Of a DNA stretch of 53,174 bases, positions 16,305 through 25,300 are shown piece after piece. The notes under the pieces are model-generated. The model saw nothing but the letters and a program-made list of their open reading frames with translations, was not told where the DNA came from and did no database searches. This DNA is from Alphaproteobacteria bacterium. Its GTDB lineage: Bacteria; Pseudomonadota; Alphaproteobacteria; MPNO01; UBA830. Positions within the stretch are counted from its first letter, which is position 1. The number at the start of each line of letters is the position of its first letter. The translations under genes and the position numbers were made by a program. The DNA lies in the NCBI GenBank assembly GCA_022822405.1, contig JAJEBT010000185.1, forward strand, positions 1-53,174, read 5' to 3'.

Positions 16305-19300
16305 ATGCGCATCGCGAGGCTGGAGCTTGCCCGCTACGGCCATTTCACCGACCGCGTCCTGGAGTTTGCCGAAGGGGCGCGGGACTTCCATGTCGTATTC
16401 GGCGCCAACGAGGCCGGCAAGTCGACGGTGCTTGCCGCGATAGAGGACCTGCTGTTCGGGATTCCGCAACGCTCGCCCTACAGGTTCCTCCACGACTACC
16501 GGGAAATGAGGATCGGTGCCACGATCGAGAATGCGGCCGGCGCATTTTCCTTCTTTCGCAGAAAGGGCGGCAGCGACTCGCTCGTCGACGCCGCGGGCAA
16601 TCCCGTCGCCGGCGGCGAAGGCCGGCTCGGATCACTGCTCGCCGGAACCGACCGCGCCTTCTTCGGGCGCATGTTCAGCCTCGACCACGGCCGGCTCGAG
16701 GCCGGCGGCCGGGACATACTCGATTCGAAAGACGACGCCGGGCAGGCGATCTTCGCGGCCGGCGCGGGCCTCGGGAACCTGCGCGCCACCCTTGCCGAGA
16801 TATCCGAGGAGGCGGACAGCCTGTGGGCTCCGAGACGGGCCCAGCACCGCGAACTCTACCAAGCCCTCGACAGGTGCAAGGAGGCGGACAGGGCGCTTCG
16901 CGAAGTGACGTTGACGGCCGACAGCTGGCGAAGCCTGAAGCGCGCCCTCGACGACGCGGAGCAGGCCCATGACGGGATCGAGGAGGAGTTTCGCAAGACG
17001 TCGGCCGAACGCCGGCGCCTGTCACGCATCCGGCGGGTCTATCCCGATCTCCGCCGCCGCGACGTGATCGAGGCGAAACTCGGGGAACCGGATGCCCCGG
17101 CCCTTCTCCCCGAGGATGCAGGAGAGCTGTTCGACCGCGCGCAACGCCAGCTCTCCGAGGGGACCGCCAGGAAGGAGACCCTGGCGGAACAGCTCGCCGA
17201 GATTCGCGGAGAGATCGACAAGCTTGTCTGGGACGAGAATCTGATCGAGCACGAACCGCGTGTCGCGCATCTCCACCGACAGAGCATCGAGATCATGCCG
17301 GAAGTGAGCGATCTTCCGAAACGCGAGGCCGAACTTGCAGTCCTCGAGGGCGAGGTTCGGCGCTTTGCGGCCGAACTCGACTGGACGGACGTGGATGCGG
17401 AGGACGTGGCCGGAAGAATCCCGCCGCGCGCCGCGGTCCAGGACGCGCATACGCTGCTTCAGGCCCGGGCCGCCCTCCAGACGGACCTGGACAATCGGCG
17501 CGAGGCGCTTGCCTCGGCAACGGCCAGGCAATCCGAACTGCAGCAGCGGCGCGGGGAAGGCGAAACGCCGGCGGACACGGCAAACCTCGCAGCCGCCATA
17601 GCCGCAGCGCGCAGGAAAGGCGACATCGTGGCGCGGCTCCAGAAGGCGGAAGAAGACTTCGCGCTCGCCGAGGATCGAACGCGGGACATCCTCGGCACCC
17701 TCGTCCCCGCCGTTGCCGACGAGCGACAGGCAGCGGAAATTCCGGCACCGTCGGGATCCGCGATTCAGGCGCACGGCCGCCGGAACGACGGGATCGAGAG
17801 GGAACGTCAGGAACTGCAGCGGGAGCGGGCCGAAGCCGAACGGGAGATCGGGCGGCAGCGCGCGGACCAGGCGGGGCTGCAGCGCCGCGGGCAGACGATA
17901 TCCGCCGCCGACCTCGAGAAAGCGCGCAGGCGCCGCGACGACCTCTGGGAGTTGGTCCGGCTGAACTATATCGACGGCGCGCCCGGGACGGAGCCCGCCA
18001 TGCCCGTCGACGCGCCCACGGATCCCGGCGGCGCGATGGAAGAGGCCATGCGGACTGCCGACCGACTTGCGGACCAACGCTTCGACACGGCTCAAGCTTA
18101 TGCCCGGCTCTCCGAGATCGCGCAGGCGATCACGGTCCGGGAACGGGAGCTTGCGGACATGGACGAGCGCGAGAAATCCCTGGACGAGCGGCAACAAGCA
18201 CTCGACCGCGAATGGCGGGCCATGTGGGACGGCGCGCCATTCGACCCGTTGCCGCCAGACGCGATGGAACAGTGGGTCGAAAGAAGGGATACCCTCGCAG
18301 CCGCCGTCGCCCGCGCGCAGGAGACGGACCGAGATCTCGCGGTTGCGCGCCGGGCCGTCGACGATGCGAGAGCGGCCATCGTCGGCGAACTGGCGGCGCT
18401 GGACGAGGATCCCCGGGCGCTCGACGGAGTCCCGCTGAACCTGGTCGTCGAACGCGCGGACATGCTCAGGGAACGGCTTGACGCAGAGGCGCGCGAGATC
18501 ACCGGGCTCGACCAGGGGCTTCGGGAGGTCGGCGCGGAAATCGACCGCCTGCAGGCGGAACTCGAACGCGCCCGGGACGCGCTGGAGCGGTGGGAGGACG
18601 GGTGGGCGGAGCAGCTCGCGAGACTCGGCCTGCCGGCGGACATATCGCCGGACGACGTCACGGCCCGGATCGACATCATCGACCGGATCCGGGATCGGAT
18701 CGAGCCGATCCGCGAGCTTCGCGATCGCCGCATCGGCAAGATCCGGCGCGACATCGAGACCTTCGAGGCCGCCGTCAAGGCCGCCGTCGCGGAGCTCGCC
18801 GACGATCTCGCGGAAGGGCCCTGCGGAGACGCCATTCACGAACTGAGCCGGCGCACGGAAGAGGCCCGAACGAGATCCGAACAACGCCGCGCGCGACTGG
18901 CGGAGGCGGAGGCCGTCGCGAAACGAATCGCAGACCTCGAGCGCGACCTGGAACAGGCGCGGGTCGGAATCGGCCATCTCATGCGCCGGGCGGGAACGGA
19001 CAGTCCTGACGGCCTCGGAAACGCCATCGCACGGTCGGACCAGCGGCGCGCACTCGAACGGGAACTCCGGGACATCGACGACCGGCTTGTCGGGGCAGGC
19101 GACGGGCTTGCCCTTGACGAACTCCGGGCCGAATGCGCCGGCATCGATCCGGACGGGATCGCGGCGCTCGAGGAAAGCTGCGAAGCGCGGCTGAAGGACG
19201 TCAACAACCGCAAGGCGGACACCGCCGTCATCCTGTCGGAAGCACGGAAGGAACTCGAAAAAGCCGGCGGCGGCGATGCCGCCGCGAGGGCCGGGGCCGG

Positions 19301-19844
19301 CCGCCAGCAAGCCCTCGCCGAAGCCGGCCGCATCGCCGGGCGTTACGTCCGGGCGGGCACCTCGGAAATACTGCTCAGATGGGCCATCGACCGCTACCGG
19401 CGCGAAAAACAGGGACCGCTTCTCGCGCGGGCGGGGGAGTTGTTCCGGATCATGACCCGGGGATCGTTCGTCAGCCTCCGGATCGAATACGACAACCGCG
19501 ACAGGCCGGTGCTGGCCGGCGCAAGGGCCGACGGGCGGACGGTTGAGGTCGGCGGCATGAGCGACGGCACGGTCGACCAACTCTATCTCGCCCTGCGCGT
19601 GGCCGCGCTCGAGGAATATCTCGAGCAGGCGGGCGCGCTGCCGTTCGTCGCCGACGACCTCTTCATCAACTTCGACGACGAAAGGGCGGCGGCCGGCCTC
19701 GAGGTGCTCGCGGGTCTGGCGGAGAAAACGCAGGTCCTGTTCTTCACGCACCACCGTCATCTCGTCGACCTCGCGCGGGAGATGTTCGGGCCCGAGATGT
19801 CGGTGGTGATGTGCGCGGCGCGGAACCAGATGGAGCCGGCGTGA
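16305..19844 (+). CDS. YhaN-type SMC/Rad50-like AAA ATPase
   Basis: A 1179-residue Rad50/SbcC-like ATPase of the YhaN family. The N-terminal ATPase lobe has the Walker A GANEAGKST at 33-41 and LFGIPQRSPYRF behind it. Residues ~180-1030 are a very long charged region rich in Glu, Arg and Ala with coiled-coil periodicity. The C-terminal lobe has the signature-like GGMSDGTVDQLYLALR, the Walker B region PFVADDLFINFDDERA and the switch FFTHHRHL. It begins two bases after the nuclease stop, so both subunits are made together, presumably as a DNA-break or DNA-end-processing complex. In YhaN proteins the central zinc-hook CxxC is often missing; none is obvious here. Confidence 0.93.
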   Translation: MRIARLELARYGHFTDRVLEFAEGARDFHVVFGANEAGKSTVLAAIEDLLFGIPQRSPYRFLHDYREMRIGATIENAAGAFSFFRRKGGSDSLVDAAGNPVAGGEGRLGSLLAGTDRAFFGRMFSLDHGRLEAGGRDILDSKDDAGQAIFAAGAGLGNLRATLAEISEEADSLWAPRRAQHRELYQALDRCKEADRALREVTLTADSWRSLKRALDDAEQAHDGIEEEFRKTSAERRRLSRIRRVYPDLRRRDVIEAKLGEPDAPALLPEDAGELFDRAQRQLSEGTARKETLAEQLAEIRGEIDKLVWDENLIEHEPRVAHLHRQSIEIMPEVSDLPKREAELAVLEGEVRRFAAELDWTDVDAEDVAGRIPPRAAVQDAHTLLQARAALQTDLDNRREALASATARQSELQQRRGEGETPADTANLAAAIAAARRKGDIVARLQKAEEDFALAEDRTRDILGTLVPAVADERQAAEIPAPSGSAIQAHGRRNDGIERERQELQRERAEAEREIGRQRADQAGLQRRGQTISAADLEKARRRRDDLWELVRLNYIDGAPGTEPAMPVDAPTDPGGAMEEAMRTADRLADQRFDTAQAYARLSEIAQAITVRERELADMDEREKSLDERQQALDREWRAMWDGAPFDPLPPDAMEQWVERRDTLAAAVARAQETDRDLAVARRAVDDARAAIVGELAALDEDPRALDGVPLNLVVERADMLRERLDAEAREITGLDQGLREVGAEIDRLQAELERARDALERWEDGWAEQLARLGLPADISPDDVTARIDIIDRIRDRIEPIRELRDRRIGKIRRDIETFEAAVKAAVAELADDLAEGPCGDAIHELSRRTEEARTRSEQRRARLAEAEAVAKRIADLERDLEQARVGIGHLMRRAGTDSPDGLGNAIARSDQRRALERELRDIDDRLVGAGDGLALDELRAECAGIDPDGIAALEESCEARLKDVNNRKADTAVILSEARKELEKAGGGDAAARAGAGRQQALAEAGRIAGRYVRAGTSEILLRWAIDRYRREKQGPLLARAGELFRIMTRGSFVSLRIEYDNRDRPVLAGARADGRTVEVGGMSDGTVDQLYLALRVAALEEYLEQAGALPFVADDLFINFDDERAAAGLEVLAGLAEKTQVLFFTHHRHLVDLAREMFGPEMSVVMCAARNQMEPA

Positions 19845-20064
19845 TCGCCGGCCCGGTGGCGACCGGCGGTGAGATCTTCCCGGTTCCGGCGTTCGAGGCG
19901 CGCCCTGGACAGGTTCGCGGCAGCGGACTGCCCAGGCGGTCGATATTGTAACGAAAATTGATTTCGATCATAAATCATCACGATCAACCGATTTTGCAGG
20001 TCCATAACGGAAACGCATGTCCAGACCCGCCACGGCCAAGACAGGTCATTGCCACTGCAAACGG

Positions 20065-20562
20065 ATGACCGTGCAACAGAGCAGAACGACCATCGCGGCA
20101 GCGGCAATTTTTGCTGCAGCGGCGCCGCTTGCCGGCTGCCTGCCGGTGAACGACCCGCTGCTTCCGATCCTGGCAGGGGAGAACCGGGCCGGGGACCCGA
20201 ATTCCGGCGGACCGCCAGCAGACGGACGACTCCGGCTAAAGTCGCCGCCGTCCGGCACTCCGGTCACCGAACATCGGCGCCCCCTTGTCGTCATACGTTT
20301 CGTGAATGACGACATCGGCTTCGAAACGCTGCTCTATCGTGAAGTCAGCCGCGCACTCTCCCGGGATCCAGCCCTGCGCCTCGATCTGGTGGCGGTGACG
20401 CCGAGCCAGGCCGACGCCGGGATATCCGGGCAGGCGGCAACGTATGGCGGGCGGATCCTGCGTTCGCTGGCCGAGATGGGCTTCCCTTCCGAACGAATAC
20501 GCATGTCGGCCATGGCCAGCAGCGCCGTAGCCGTGACCGAGGTCCACCTCTACGTCAGATAG
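20065..20562 (+). CDS. Putative lipoprotein of unknown function
   Basis: A 165-residue predicted lipoprotein. The N-terminus MTVQQSRTTIAAAAIFAAAA leads to the lipobox APLAGC, so processing and lipid attachment at that Cys are expected. The mature part starts with a Gly/Pro-rich linker and then a small alpha/beta domain (RRPLVVIRFVNDDIGF through LRLDLVAVTPSQ) ending in IRMSAMASSAVAVTEVHLYVR. The C-terminal half resembles tails of alphaproteobacterial periplasmic proteins of undefined role. An earlier in-frame ATG at 20017 would give a longer n-region; the later start gives a cleaner signal peptide. AT-rich DNA at 19945-20010 is the likely promoter. Confidence 0.7.
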   Translation: MTVQQSRTTIAAAAIFAAAAPLAGCLPVNDPLLPILAGENRAGDPNSGGPPADGRLRLKSPPSGTPVTEHRRPLVVIRFVNDDIGFETLLYREVSRALSRDPALRLDLVAVTPSQADAGISGQAATYGGRILRSLAEMGFPSERIRMSAMASSAVAVTEVHLYVR

Positions 20563-20875
20563 GCCGGGGCGGGCGCGGTTCCCGCGACTGCACCGGATTC
20601 CGCTAACGTTGCGACACCCGGCCTGCCGGTGCCTGCTGCTCGAAAGCCGCCGGAAGACCCTCTTGCGGATCGCTGCGGCGCACCGGCTCGCAGCATCTCT
20701 CCGACCCATGGCGGCGGCCCACGGTCGAGCTTGTCACCATCGGGAACTTGCCCTAGGATTCGGGGATGCGCCTCGTGGCGTTTCTGGTCGACTGCTAGCG
20801 TCGCGGCCCCCCACAACCGCAACCTAATACGACGAGGATTTGACGCTAGATCGGCAAACTAGGGGAGAAAACCAC
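20563..20875. other. Intergenic region upstream of the polyketide locus
   Basis: No credible gene lies in these 313 bases. An 8-bp inverted pair, CTAGCGTC at 20795-20802 and GACGCTAG at 20842-20849, flanks the region just ahead of the acyl carrier protein gene and could be an operator or hairpin. A clear promoter was not fixed. Confidence 0.4.
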
Positions 20876-21106
20876 ATGTCATCAACGAAAGACCGCCTCA
20901 AGAAGCTCATTGACGAAAACCTCGACCTTGATCACGAACCCAATTTCGATGCCCGGTTCAGTGAAGTCGGAGTCTCTTCGGTTGACGCAATAGCATTCTT
21001 CAAGCTGATCAATCAGGAATTCAGCCTCGGACTGGCGGCAGAGGAATGCACCCAGTTCGAAACCCTGAACGATGTCGCCAAGTTCATCGACGCAAGCGCC
21101 GGCTGA
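20876..21106 (+). CDS. Stand-alone acyl carrier protein
   Basis: A 76-residue free-standing acyl or peptidyl carrier protein. The helix-2 motif reads GVSSVDAIAF; Ser35 aligns with the Ser of the usual DSL/DSLD and would receive the 4'-phosphopantetheine arm, while the preceding Asp is replaced by Ser34. Acidic helices around it (LIDENLDLDHE) are typical. AGGGGAGAAA lies just upstream of the ATG. It is followed at once by a strong terminator, so it forms its own transcript ahead of the hydrolase and PKS. It is probably a dedicated carrier for that PKS, perhaps serving the ACP-less second KS-AT, rather than the fatty-acid AcpP, whose usual fab neighbours are missing. Confidence 0.9.
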   Translation: MSSTKDRLKKLIDENLDLDHEPNFDARFSEVGVSSVDAIAFFKLINQEFSLGLAAEECTQFETLNDVAKFIDASAG

Positions 21107-21165
21107 ACACTGCGCATCACGCGTGCACACCCGACTGGCGGCCTTTCGGGTCGCGTAAGCGGAAT

Positions 21166-21200
21166 CGGCCGCTCCCGGGTTCGGGAGCGGCCGTCGTTTT
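21166..21200 (+). terminator. Rho-independent terminator after the ACP gene
   Basis: A perfect 12-bp stem, CGGCCGCTCCCG at 21166-21177 and CGGGAGCGGCCG at 21182-21193, with a four-base loop is followed by TCGTTTT. It lies 60 bp after the ACP stop and separates ACP expression from the hydrolase-PKS pair. Confidence 0.88.
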
Positions 21201-21216
21201 CTACTTGGAAGCGGTC

Positions 21217-21285
21217 ATGATGAATCCGTTCCTGCCTGTCCGTCTCGACAACACCACCAACTGCATTGCGATCTGCCTGCCATGA
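21217..21285 (+). CDS. Possible 22-residue leader peptide coupled to the hydrolase
   Basis: A short frame beginning with tandem ATG codons at 21217 and 21220 (MMNPFLPVRLDNTTN...) ends in TGA that overlaps the hydrolase ATG as ATGA. GGAAG lies six bases before its start, whereas the hydrolase ATG itself has no Shine-Dalgarno, so translation through this peptide may deliver ribosomes to the hydrolase. It could be chance. Confidence 0.3.
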   Translation: MMNPFLPVRLDNTTNCIAICLP

Positions 21286-22181
21286 CGACGGAAGCGGTAT
21301 GGGAGATACCCGAGCCCCTATCGACGTTCGATGTCCGTCTCGACGCCGACACCGTCACAACGGTACGCCGCCATGGCAATCCGTCGGGGCATAGGGTTGT
21401 CCTGAGCCACGGGAGCGGCTTCGCGGTAGATCTCTACTATCCGTTCTGGTCATCGCTTGCAGACGATTTCGACCTGGTTGTCTACGACCTCAGGAACCAC
21501 GGCTGGAACAGCGTTAGCGCCCAGCAGGATCACAACATTCCGACACTGATTCACGACCATGACGTCATTCTCGAGTCCATCGACCGCATCTATGGGAACA
21601 AGCCGACGATCGGCATTTTTCACTCCGTCACCACAGTCGTCACCCTCCTGTCATTCAGCAAGCTCTATTCGGCGCTGGTTCTGTTCGATCCGCCACTGAC
21701 CAAGCCCGGCGCGAGTCAGATAGAGCTTCACGAGGCTGCCGAACGTGCGGCAGTCATGATCCGGAAGCGGGGACATCGCTTCAAGAGACTGGAGGATTTT
21801 GCCGAACTGCTTCAGCTGACGCCGATGTTCAAGCGAACCGTTGCCGGCGTGCCGGAACTGATGGCACGGACAACGCTTCGGCAATCGGAGAGCGGCGAGG
21901 GTTACGAGCTTCGCTGTCCTCGCGAATATGAAGCGCAGCTCATGGACTATGCACGGAGTTATTTTCCGCTTCTGGATCTCGGACTGCTCTCGTGTCCGAC
22001 GAAGATCATCGGCGCCGACCCCACGCTTCCACAGGCGTACCTGCCGACGCTCGACCAGCAGCACATGCTGGCCGCGGACTATGATTTCGTGCCCGAGACG
22101 ACGCATCTTCTTCAACTGGAAAAACCCGAGGAGTGCGCTGCCCTGACCCGCGAATTCCTCGCGCGGCACGCACTCGCGTAA
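21282..22181 (+). CDS. Alpha/beta-fold hydrolase associated with the PKS (thioesterase-like role possible)
   Basis: A 299-residue alpha/beta hydrolase. The oxyanion strand reads VVLSHGSGF and the acid/base end reads ETTHLLQLEKPEE, as in many family members. The nucleophile elbow is unusual: GIFHSVTTV, with Ser115 present but neither flanking Gly of GxSxG. It lies directly upstream of the PKS, which has no terminal thioesterase, so product release or editing is a reasonable guess. The ATG at 21282 overlaps the stop of a 22-codon frame. A degenerate relative of its C-terminal part lies in reverse orientation after the PKS (32695-32925). Catalysis is likely but uncertain given the odd elbow. Confidence 0.85.
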   Translation: MTTEAVWEIPEPLSTFDVRLDADTVTTVRRHGNPSGHRVVLSHGSGFAVDLYYPFWSSLADDFDLVVYDLRNHGWNSVSAQQDHNIPTLIHDHDVILESIDRIYGNKPTIGIFHSVTTVVTLLSFSKLYSALVLFDPPLTKPGASQIELHEAAERAAVMIRKRGHRFKRLEDFAELLQLTPMFKRTVAGVPELMARTTLRQSESGEGYELRCPREYEAQLMDYARSYFPLLDLGLLSCPTKIIGADPTLPQAYLPTLDQQHMLAADYDFVPETTHLLQLEKPEECAALTREFLARHALA

Positions 22182-22213
22182 AACCGGCCCGGACGGCGCA
22201 CAGGAGCGGGATC

Positions 22214-22348
22214 GTGTTTCAGTATTGCGAACGCCGCCTGTCCCATGGCTTCCCGCCATTCCTTGTCCGTTCCGAAAATTATGTCAGAGTGGACCTGATC
22301 AAACCTGCCCTGGAGCAGCGAGATGACGGAAACACACCGGTCTTGTGA
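22214..22348 (+). CDS. Possible 44-residue ORF overlapping the PKS start
   Basis: In the 141-bp gap before the PKS a GTG at 22214, preceded by GGAG, opens a 44-codon frame (FQYCERRLSHGFPPFLVRS...) that overlaps the PKS start by 26 bases. The composition is protein-like but no family is recognised. It may instead be untranslated leader. Confidence 0.2.
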   Translation: MFQYCERRLSHGFPPFLVRSENYVRVDLIKPALEQRDDGNTPVL

Positions 22349-25300
22349 TCCTGCCGAAGAACCGAACGCCCGCGCCGAGCGCCTGTCGCCGGGGCGTTCC
22401 GAATCCGGCTCGGCCATCGCGATCGTCGGCATGGCATGCCGCTTTCCCGGCGCGACCGGCCTTGACGCCTTCTGGCGCCTGCTGGAAGCCGGTGAGAACA
22501 AGGTCCAGGAGGGCGTTCCAGGGTCCGGCATCGGTCGCGTAGGCGCCCTGTTCCCCGATGATACGGGACAGATCGACGCCTGCCGTTTCGGCGCCTATCT
22601 TGACGAGCTTGACCTGTTCGATGCCGCCTTCTTCCGCATTTCGCCGGTCGAAGCGGAATTGCTGGATCCGCAGCAACGGCTGATTCTGGAGACGAGCTGG
22701 CGAGCGCTCGAAGACGCGGGCATCGATCCCGAGCAGCTCAAGGACAGCCGTACCGGCGTCTACGCAGGCATCAGCAACAACGACTACAGGGGGCTGATCC
22801 TCGAGGCCAACGAAAATGCGGGGCCCGCCGAGCCCGCCGCCAGCCTTTATGCAGTCACCGGCACGTCGCTCAACACGGCGATCGGCCGGGTCGCCTTCGC
22901 GCTGGGCCTCGGGGGGCCGGCGATGGCGGTGGACACCGCCTGTTCGTCGTCGCTGGTCGCAACGCACCAGGCGGTCACGGGCCTGCAGCGGGGTGACGCG
23001 GATCTCGCGCTCGCGGGAGGGGTCAACGTCATTCTTTCCGGTCGGCTTCTGGAGTTCCGCGCCAATGCGGGGATGCTGTCGCCGGACGGCCAGTGCAAGA
23101 CCTTCGACGCCTCCGCCAACGGGTACGTCAGGGGCGAAGGCTGCGGCATCCTGGTCCTGAAGCGGCTCGCCGACGCCGAGGCCGACGGCGATCGCATCTG
23201 GGCGGTGATCCGGGGCTCTGCGCTGAATCAGGACGGGGCCAGTCCGGGTCTCACGGTCCCAAACGGGGAGGCCCAGGAACGCGTCATCGCGGCGGCACTC
23301 GAGCGGGCGGGAGTCCTCCCGTCGGAAATCGACTATCTGGAGACGCACGGGACCGGGACGGAGGTGGGCGACCCGATCGAGATCGACGCCACGGCGGCGG
23401 TCTACGGGCGGGGGCGCGGCGCGGACCGGCCGTTGCTGATCGGCTCGGTCAAGACCAACATCGGGCACCTGGAATCGGCGGCAGGGTCGGCGGGGCTGAT
23501 CAAGACCGTGCTGGCGATGAATCGGGGACTCATCCCCGAGCACCTGCACTTCCACAACCCGAATCCGGCGATGGACTGGGAGCGATTGCCGTTGCAGGTG
23601 ACATCCGACCCGATGCCATGGCCCGCCGATGCGGACCGCGCGCCGCTGGCGGGCGTCAGCGGCTTCGGCTGGTCGGGCACGAACGCCCATATCGTGCTGG
23701 AGGGATATGTCCCGCCCGACGGTCCCGAGTCCAGCCTCGATGCGGACCGCTGGGTCGCCGGCGCTCCGCAGCCGGTCGCCGTCTCCCTGCCCGGCTCCGT
23801 CGCGCCGCTCCGGACGGAGGACGGGCTTGGCCCGCGCGAGACCCGCCTGCTGCCGCTCTCCGGAAAGTCGGGCGCGGCGCTTCGCGACCTCGCAGGCCGC
23901 TACATCGAATGGCTCGACAAGGAAGAGGCGGCACTTGCGGCCGGGTGCAGGGCGTCCGATCCCTTGCTTTCCGACATGGCCTGGTCGGCTTCGACCAGCC
24001 GCAGCCATTTCGACCACCGCGCCGGGCTGGTGTTTCAGGACGCCCGGTCGTTGCGCGAAGGATTGCAGGCAATCGCCGAGTCGGACGACAGACCGGCATC
24101 ACGCAAGGCGACGACGGTGGCGTTCCTCTACACCGGACAGGCCAGCCAGTGGCCAGGCATGGGCGCGGCGCTCTACGAAAGCGAGCCGGTGGTGCGGGCG
24201 GTGCTCGACCGGTGCGACGATGCGCTTGCGGAAGAGCGTGGCGCCTCGCTGCTCGACGTGATGTTCGGTCGTCCCAGCGCCGTCGGAGACCTGGACGATC
24301 CGCAATGGAAACAGCCGGCGATCTACGCGCTCGAATGCGCGCTGGCGGCGCTGTGGTCGAGTCTCGGCATACAGCCGGACGTGGTGCTCGGACACAGTCT
24401 GGGCGAGATCGCGGCGGCGCACACCGCGGGCGTGTTCAGCCTGGAGGACGGCCTGCGCCTAGCGGCGATACGCGGTTCGCTGATCGGGGCGCTGCCCGGC
24501 GAGGGCGCGATGGCCGCCGTGTTCGCACCGGCCTCCCGCGTCTCGGAGGCGCTGGACCGGCACAACGTGTCCTCGCAGGGCGTCGGCCTCTGCATCGCGG
24601 CCGACAATGGCGCGCATCAGATCATCAGCGGTCCGGCGGCCGAGATCACGGCGATTCTCGAACATCTGGAATCGGAAGGCGTTCGGGTCGCGCGGCTGCG
24701 GAAAAGCCCCGCCTACCACAGCGCCATGATCGAGCCTGCGATGGACGATATGGAGGCAGCCCTCTCGCAGTTCGCCTTCGTGCCGCCGTCGCTCCCCTTC
24801 GTCAGCAATCTCGGCGGGCGGAGGGTGGGTGCGGACGAAGCCCTGGATGCGGCGTACTGGCGACAGCAGATGCGCGCGCCGGTGGCTTTCCGCGCCTGTG
24901 TCGAAATTCTGGCGGAGATGGGGGTGGATGCAGTCGTGGAAGTCGGCCCCCATGCGGTGCTCGGGCCGATGACCGCGCTTGCCTGGCCCGAAGGGGCTGC
25001 CGAGCCTGCGGTGATGTCGAGTCTCAGGCGCCCGGCAACCGGTGAAGAACAACCGGCGCCAGGGACCGGGGGCGGCTTCGTGGAGGCGGTTGCCGATGCT
25101 TACGAGGCGGGGTTGCCGTTGCGCCTCGACCGGCTCTTCGCTGGCGAGTCGCGCAGCCGCATCGCGCTGCCCGGCTATCCCTTCCAGCGTGAACGCTACT
25201 GGGTCGAGGCGCGCAAGAGACGGCGCGCCAGCGCCGGCCATCCGCTGCTGGGAGACCGTCACGAATCGGCCCGCGGCGACATCGTGTTCGAGACCGAGGT

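Noticed and set aside
17022..19760. Long open frame (912 codons) on the strand opposite the YhaN ATPase
   Set aside because: It is a mirror of a GC-rich coiled-coil gene; its translation has no family pattern, while the plus-strand frame has Walker motifs.
20629..20862. 77-codon frame before the ACP gene
   Set aside because: It is Arg/Pro/Ser-rich, without a ribosome-binding site or homology; treated as non-coding.
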